This document shows positions 61,410 through 64,000 of a stretch of DNA of 64,000 bases, in pieces; position 1 is the first letter of the stretch; each line of letters opens with the position of its first letter. The translations under genes were made by a program, and so were the position numbers. The notes under the pieces are model-generated. The model was given only the letters and a program-made list of their open reading frames with translations. It was not told where the DNA came from and did not search any database. Origin of the DNA: Microlunatus parietis (GTDB lineage: Bacteria; Actinomycetota; Actinomycetes; Propionibacteriales; Propionibacteriaceae); the NCBI RefSeq assembly GCF_013407955.1, contig NZ_JACCBU010000001.1, forward strand, positions 1,054,001-1,118,000, given 5' to 3'.

Positions 61410-62848
61410 GCCTCGCCCCGCTGCCGAGCCTCGGTCAGCTCGGTGAGCTCGGCCAGCGCGTCGACCAGGGACTGGGTCAGCACGTCGAGATCGCTGATCG
61501 CGTCCCGGTCGGCGGTCAGCCCGAAGAACACCTCGCCGTCGTAGGAGGTGACACCGATCGCCAGCAGGTGCCCGGCGGTCAGCGGCAGCACCGGGTAGCT
61601 GGCCACCAGCCGCTCGCCGGCCGCGTACATGGTCCGCTGCGGTCCGGGAACGTTGGTGATCAACAGGTCGTGCCGGGCCCGGATCACCTCGCCCGCCACC
61701 CGTACCCCCAGGGCGTGGATCGTGGTCGGCGCGAAGCCGGCGATGTCGGTCAGCTCGCGCGCATCGACCGCGCGGCCGGTGTCCTTGTGCGCCTGCGTGG
61801 CGTACGCGATCTGGTGCAGCCGGATCAGCGGGTTCGGCTCCCCCACCGGCAGCGGCTGCACGTGCGGCGCGACCTGGCTGCCCAGCGAGGTCGGCTCGCC
61901 GTCGTCCTCGGTGACGCTCATCGGCACCACCGCGCGGACCACGGTCTGCGGGCTGACTGCCTCACCGCGGGCCATCAGCCAGGAACGCAGCCCGCCGGCG
62001 ATCACGGCCAGAATCACGTCGTTGACGGTGTGATCATGCTCGGCCCTGATCTTGCGCAGGTCGGCCAGCGGCAGCGACACGCCGGCATAGCGGCGCTGCT
62101 CGGACAGCACCCCGGTCAGCGGCGACGTGCTCGGCGGGCGGGTCCCGCGCAGGGCGTCGCCGGCCAGTTCGCCGAGCGCCCCTGCGATGCCGCCGACCGC
62201 CTCACCGATCGCGATCGCCGTGCCGAGGGCGCCGGTCAGTGCGCCCCGGACGTTCTCCACCGCCAGCTCCGGATTCCGTACCCCGTCCAGCACCGAGTTG
62301 ATCAACAACTCCGCGTCCGACGGCTCCGGAACCGGGTGCCAGTTCGCGCTGCCGAAACCGTCCGGCGGCGGGTCCTGCTCGTCCTCCAGCAGCACCTGAC
62401 CAAGATCAACAGCATCCACGCCGTCGATCAGCAGCAGGTGCGACTTGGCCACCAGGGCGAACCGGTTGCCGGCCAGCCCCTCGACCAGATAGACCTCCCA
62501 GAGCGGGCGGGACCGGTCCAGCCGGCGAGCCAGCACCCGGCCGACGAACTCCCGCAGCTGCTCCATCGTGCCTGGCCGCGGCAGCGCCGACCGCCGGACG
62601 TGGAAGGTGAGGTCGAAATGCTCGTCGTCCACCCAGACCGGACCGGCCAGATTCGCCGGCAGAAAGCGCAGCCGCTGCCGATAGCGCGGCACGTAGGCGA
62701 GCCGTTCCCGGATCAGCCCGATCAGCCGTTCGTAGTTGAACCCGTCGCCGTCCGTCGCGAAGATGTCCACGGTCCCGATGTGCCCCGGCGCGCGCGCCGT
62801 GTCGAGCGCGAGGACCGACACCTCCTCGGGCTTCAGCCGTTGCGGCAT
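61406..62848 (-). CDS. WS/DGAT-type acyltransferase with altered HHxxxDG motif
   Basis: A 480-residue protein. Wax-ester synthase/diacylglycerol acyltransferases join acyl-CoA to alcohols or diacylglycerol. Domain 1 (residues 1-190) has HVRRSALPRPG, RPLWEVYLVEGL and the active-site block KSHLLLIDGVDAVDLGQVL. The usual HHxxxDG reads HLLLIDG, so the second, catalytic His is Leu. Domain 2 (WES_acyltransf, PF06974) has NDVILAVIAGGLRSWL, SLGSQVAPHVQPLPVGEPNPLIRL and LLITNVPGPQRTMYAAG. Overall family assignment is firm; catalytic activity is in doubt. Confidence 0.93.
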   Translation of the reverse strand: MPQRLKPEEVSVLALDTARAPGHIGTVDIFATDGDGFNYERLIGLIRERLAYVPRYRQRLRFLPANLAGPVWVDDEHFDLTFHVRRSALPRPGTMEQLREFVGRVLARRLDRSRPLWEVYLVEGLAGNRFALVAKSHLLLIDGVDAVDLGQVLLEDEQDPPPDGFGSANWHPVPEPSDAELLINSVLDGVRNPELAVENVRGALTGALGTAIAIGEAVGGIAGALGELAGDALRGTRPPSTSPLTGVLSEQRRYAGVSLPLADLRKIRAEHDHTVNDVILAVIAGGLRSWLMARGEAVSPQTVVRAVVPMSVTEDDGEPTSLGSQVAPHVQPLPVGEPNPLIRLHQIAYATQAHKDTGRAVDARELTDIAGFAPTTIHALGVRVAGEVIRARHDLLITNVPGPQRTMYAAGERLVASYPVLPLTAGHLLAIGVTSYDGEVFFGLTADRDAISDLDVLTQSLVDALAELTELTEARQRGEA

Positions 62849-62943
62849 CTGACCCTCCGATCTCGCGGCCCGCCGTCTGTACCCTTCAGTCTGGCGACCA
62901 CCGTACTACTGTGTCCCCGGCCCGATGACCGAGACTGATCACC

Positions 62944-64000
62944 ATGACCTCACCCGACTCCCCCGTCCGCGCCGCGATCGTCGGCTTCGGCTGGATGGGC
63001 CAGGTGCACGCGCGGGCCTACTGCCGGCTGGCCCAGCACTACCCCGACCTGCCGGCTCCGGAGCTGGTCGCGGTGGCCGAGATCGACGGCGGGGAACGGA
63101 TCCGGCGGCTCGCAACCGGCTACGGCGTGGACACCGTGCTGGACGACTGGCGGGAACTGCTGGCCCGAGATGATCTTGATCTGGTCAGCGTCACCACGCC
63201 CAACTTCCTGCACCAGGAAGTCGGCGTGGCGGTGGCCCGCAGCGGGCGGCACCTATGGCTGGAGAAGCCCGCCGGGCGTGATCTTGCCGAGACGACGGCG
63301 ATCGCGGACGCCGCCGCCGCTGCCGGGGTCCGGTCGGCGGTCGGCTTCAACTACCGCTACCCACCGGCGGTCGAGGCGGCTCGCGAGTTGATCAAGGACG
63401 GCCGGCTGGGCCGGGTCACCATGGTGTCGATCCGGATGCTGGCCGACTATTCCGCCGACCCCGGCGGCGCGTTCTCCTGGCGGTTCGACAAAGCCCTGTC
63501 CGGCAGCGGGGTGCTCGGCGACCTGGTCTGCCACGGAGTTGATCTTGGCCGCTACCTGGTCGGCGAGATCGAGTCGGTGATCGCCGACGACGCGATCTTC
63601 ATCAGCGAGCGGCCCGAGGCGGGCGGGGCGACGTCGCACTTCGCCCAGGGCAGCGGCCCGTCCCGGCCGGTGCAGAACGAGGACTTTCTGTCCGCCCTGC
63701 TGCGCTTCGAGGGCGGCGCCCGCGGCGTGCTCGAGTCCTGCCGGACGTCGGTCGGTGATCAGTGCCGGTACGGGATCGAGGTGCGCGGCACCGAGGGTGC
63801 GGTGGCCTGGGACTTCCGCCGGCTGGGCGAACTGCAGGTCTGTCTGGACGGCGGCCGGGCCGGCGCCGCGTACCGCACAGTGCTGGTCGGGCCGGAGGCC
63901 GGTGATCTCGGCGCATTCCAGCCGGCGCCGGGCATCGCGCTGTCGTACGACGATCTCAAGGTGATCGAGCTGCACCGGCTGATCACCGCGATCCGGACCG
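62944..64000 (+). CDS. Gfo/Idh/MocA family oxidoreductase, 3' truncated by window edge
   Basis: The frame is open from ATG 62944 to the window end (352 codons). VRAAIVGFGWMGQVHARAY (GxGxxG), DLVSVTTPNFLHQEVGVAVARSGRHLWLEKP (EKP near residue 110) and GSGVLGDLVCHGVDLGRYLVGEI (His in the substrate site near 195) are diagnostic. No good SD precedes the ATG, and no other start is better. It is divergent from the WS/DGAT gene over 95 bp. Substrate unknown; it may open another sugar-use operon beyond the window. Confidence 0.92.
   Translation, partial: MTSPDSPVRAAIVGFGWMGQVHARAYCRLAQHYPDLPAPELVAVAEIDGGERIRRLATGYGVDTVLDDWRELLARDDLDLVSVTTPNFLHQEVGVAVARSGRHLWLEKPAGRDLAETTAIADAAAAAGVRSAVGFNYRYPPAVEAARELIKDGRLGRVTMVSIRMLADYSADPGGAFSWRFDKALSGSGVLGDLVCHGVDLGRYLVGEIESVIADDAIFISERPEAGGATSHFAQGSGPSRPVQNEDFLSALLRFEGGARGVLESCRTSVGDQCRYGIEVRGTEGAVAWDFRRLGELQVCLDGGRAGAAYRTVLVGPEAGDLGAFQPAPGIALSYDDLKVIELHRLITAIRT

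Overview
The window is GC-rich (about 70% by eye), has very few non-coding bases and many 1-8 nt stop/start overlaps. It carries actinobacterial hallmarks: a 180-kDa-class NAD-glutamate dehydrogenase, a Ku protein, a WS/DGAT acyltransferase beside a DUF6912 gene, an ECF41 sigma factor (SigJ type), a DUF2505 protein, an IdeR/DtxR-type iron box, and carbohydrate ABC importers that lack their own ATPase. This fits a saprophytic, sugar-using actinomycete. A Propionibacteriales (Microlunatus-like) origin is my guess and is not shown by the sequence.

Layout. (1) 1-2942: end of a PEP-synthase-like gene and an esterase pseudogene that has lost its catalytic serine region. (2) 2979-15279: a divergent catabolic locus. 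The minus arm holds two sugar permeases and a Tat-exported protein. The plus arm is a tightly coupled run of sugar-binding lipoprotein, Gfo/Idh/MocA oxidoreductase, heparinase II/III-like protein, a double amidohydrolase, an unusual regulator and a HemL-like aminotransferase. (3) 15280-18483: a worn-down stretch with a DUF5615 toxin remnant, a family-5 binding protein without permeases, and a VapBC/Phd-type toxin-antitoxin pair with its palindromic operator. (4) 18601-27892: PhoD-like phosphatase, then an operon of FAD oxidoreductase, IclR regulator, binding protein and two permeases, and a convergent metallophosphoesterase. (5) 27934-36930: a 167-bp inverted-repeat element, a DUF1266 gene, a minus-strand operon pairing an opine-dehydrogenase-family enzyme with a sugar importer and a large FAD/NAD(P) protein, a divergent GntR gene and a cluster of 83-bp repeats. 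(6) 36953-48585: housekeeping and stress genes (PHP phosphoesterase, glutamate dehydrogenase, siderophore-binding protein, methyltransferase, APH-like kinase, TetR, SnoaL-like protein, SigJ). (7) 48593-57158: a GntR gene divergent from an eight-domain operon that couples a sugar importer to CoA transferase, enoyl-CoA hydratase, beta-hydroxyacid dehydrogenase, lactonase-like amidohydrolase and RraA-type aldolase. (8) 57198-64000: PruA, Ku, a LacI regulator, DUF6912, WS/DGAT and the start of a second Gfo/Idh gene.

Four complete importers (binding protein plus two MalF/MalG-like permeases) occur, each next to its own regulator and its own set of oxidoreductases, lyases or CoA enzymes, and none has an ATPase here. 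Each block reads as 'import one sugar-derived compound and degrade it'; a shared MsiK-type ATPase is expected elsewhere.

The most unusual signals are not genes. The palindrome TGATCA is roughly forty-fold more frequent than base composition predicts and often forms the spacer and start codon of genes (SD-TGATC-ATG). Several families of short palindromic repeats sit inside or at the ends of reading frames, and in at least three cases appear to have fused domains or moved a stop codon.
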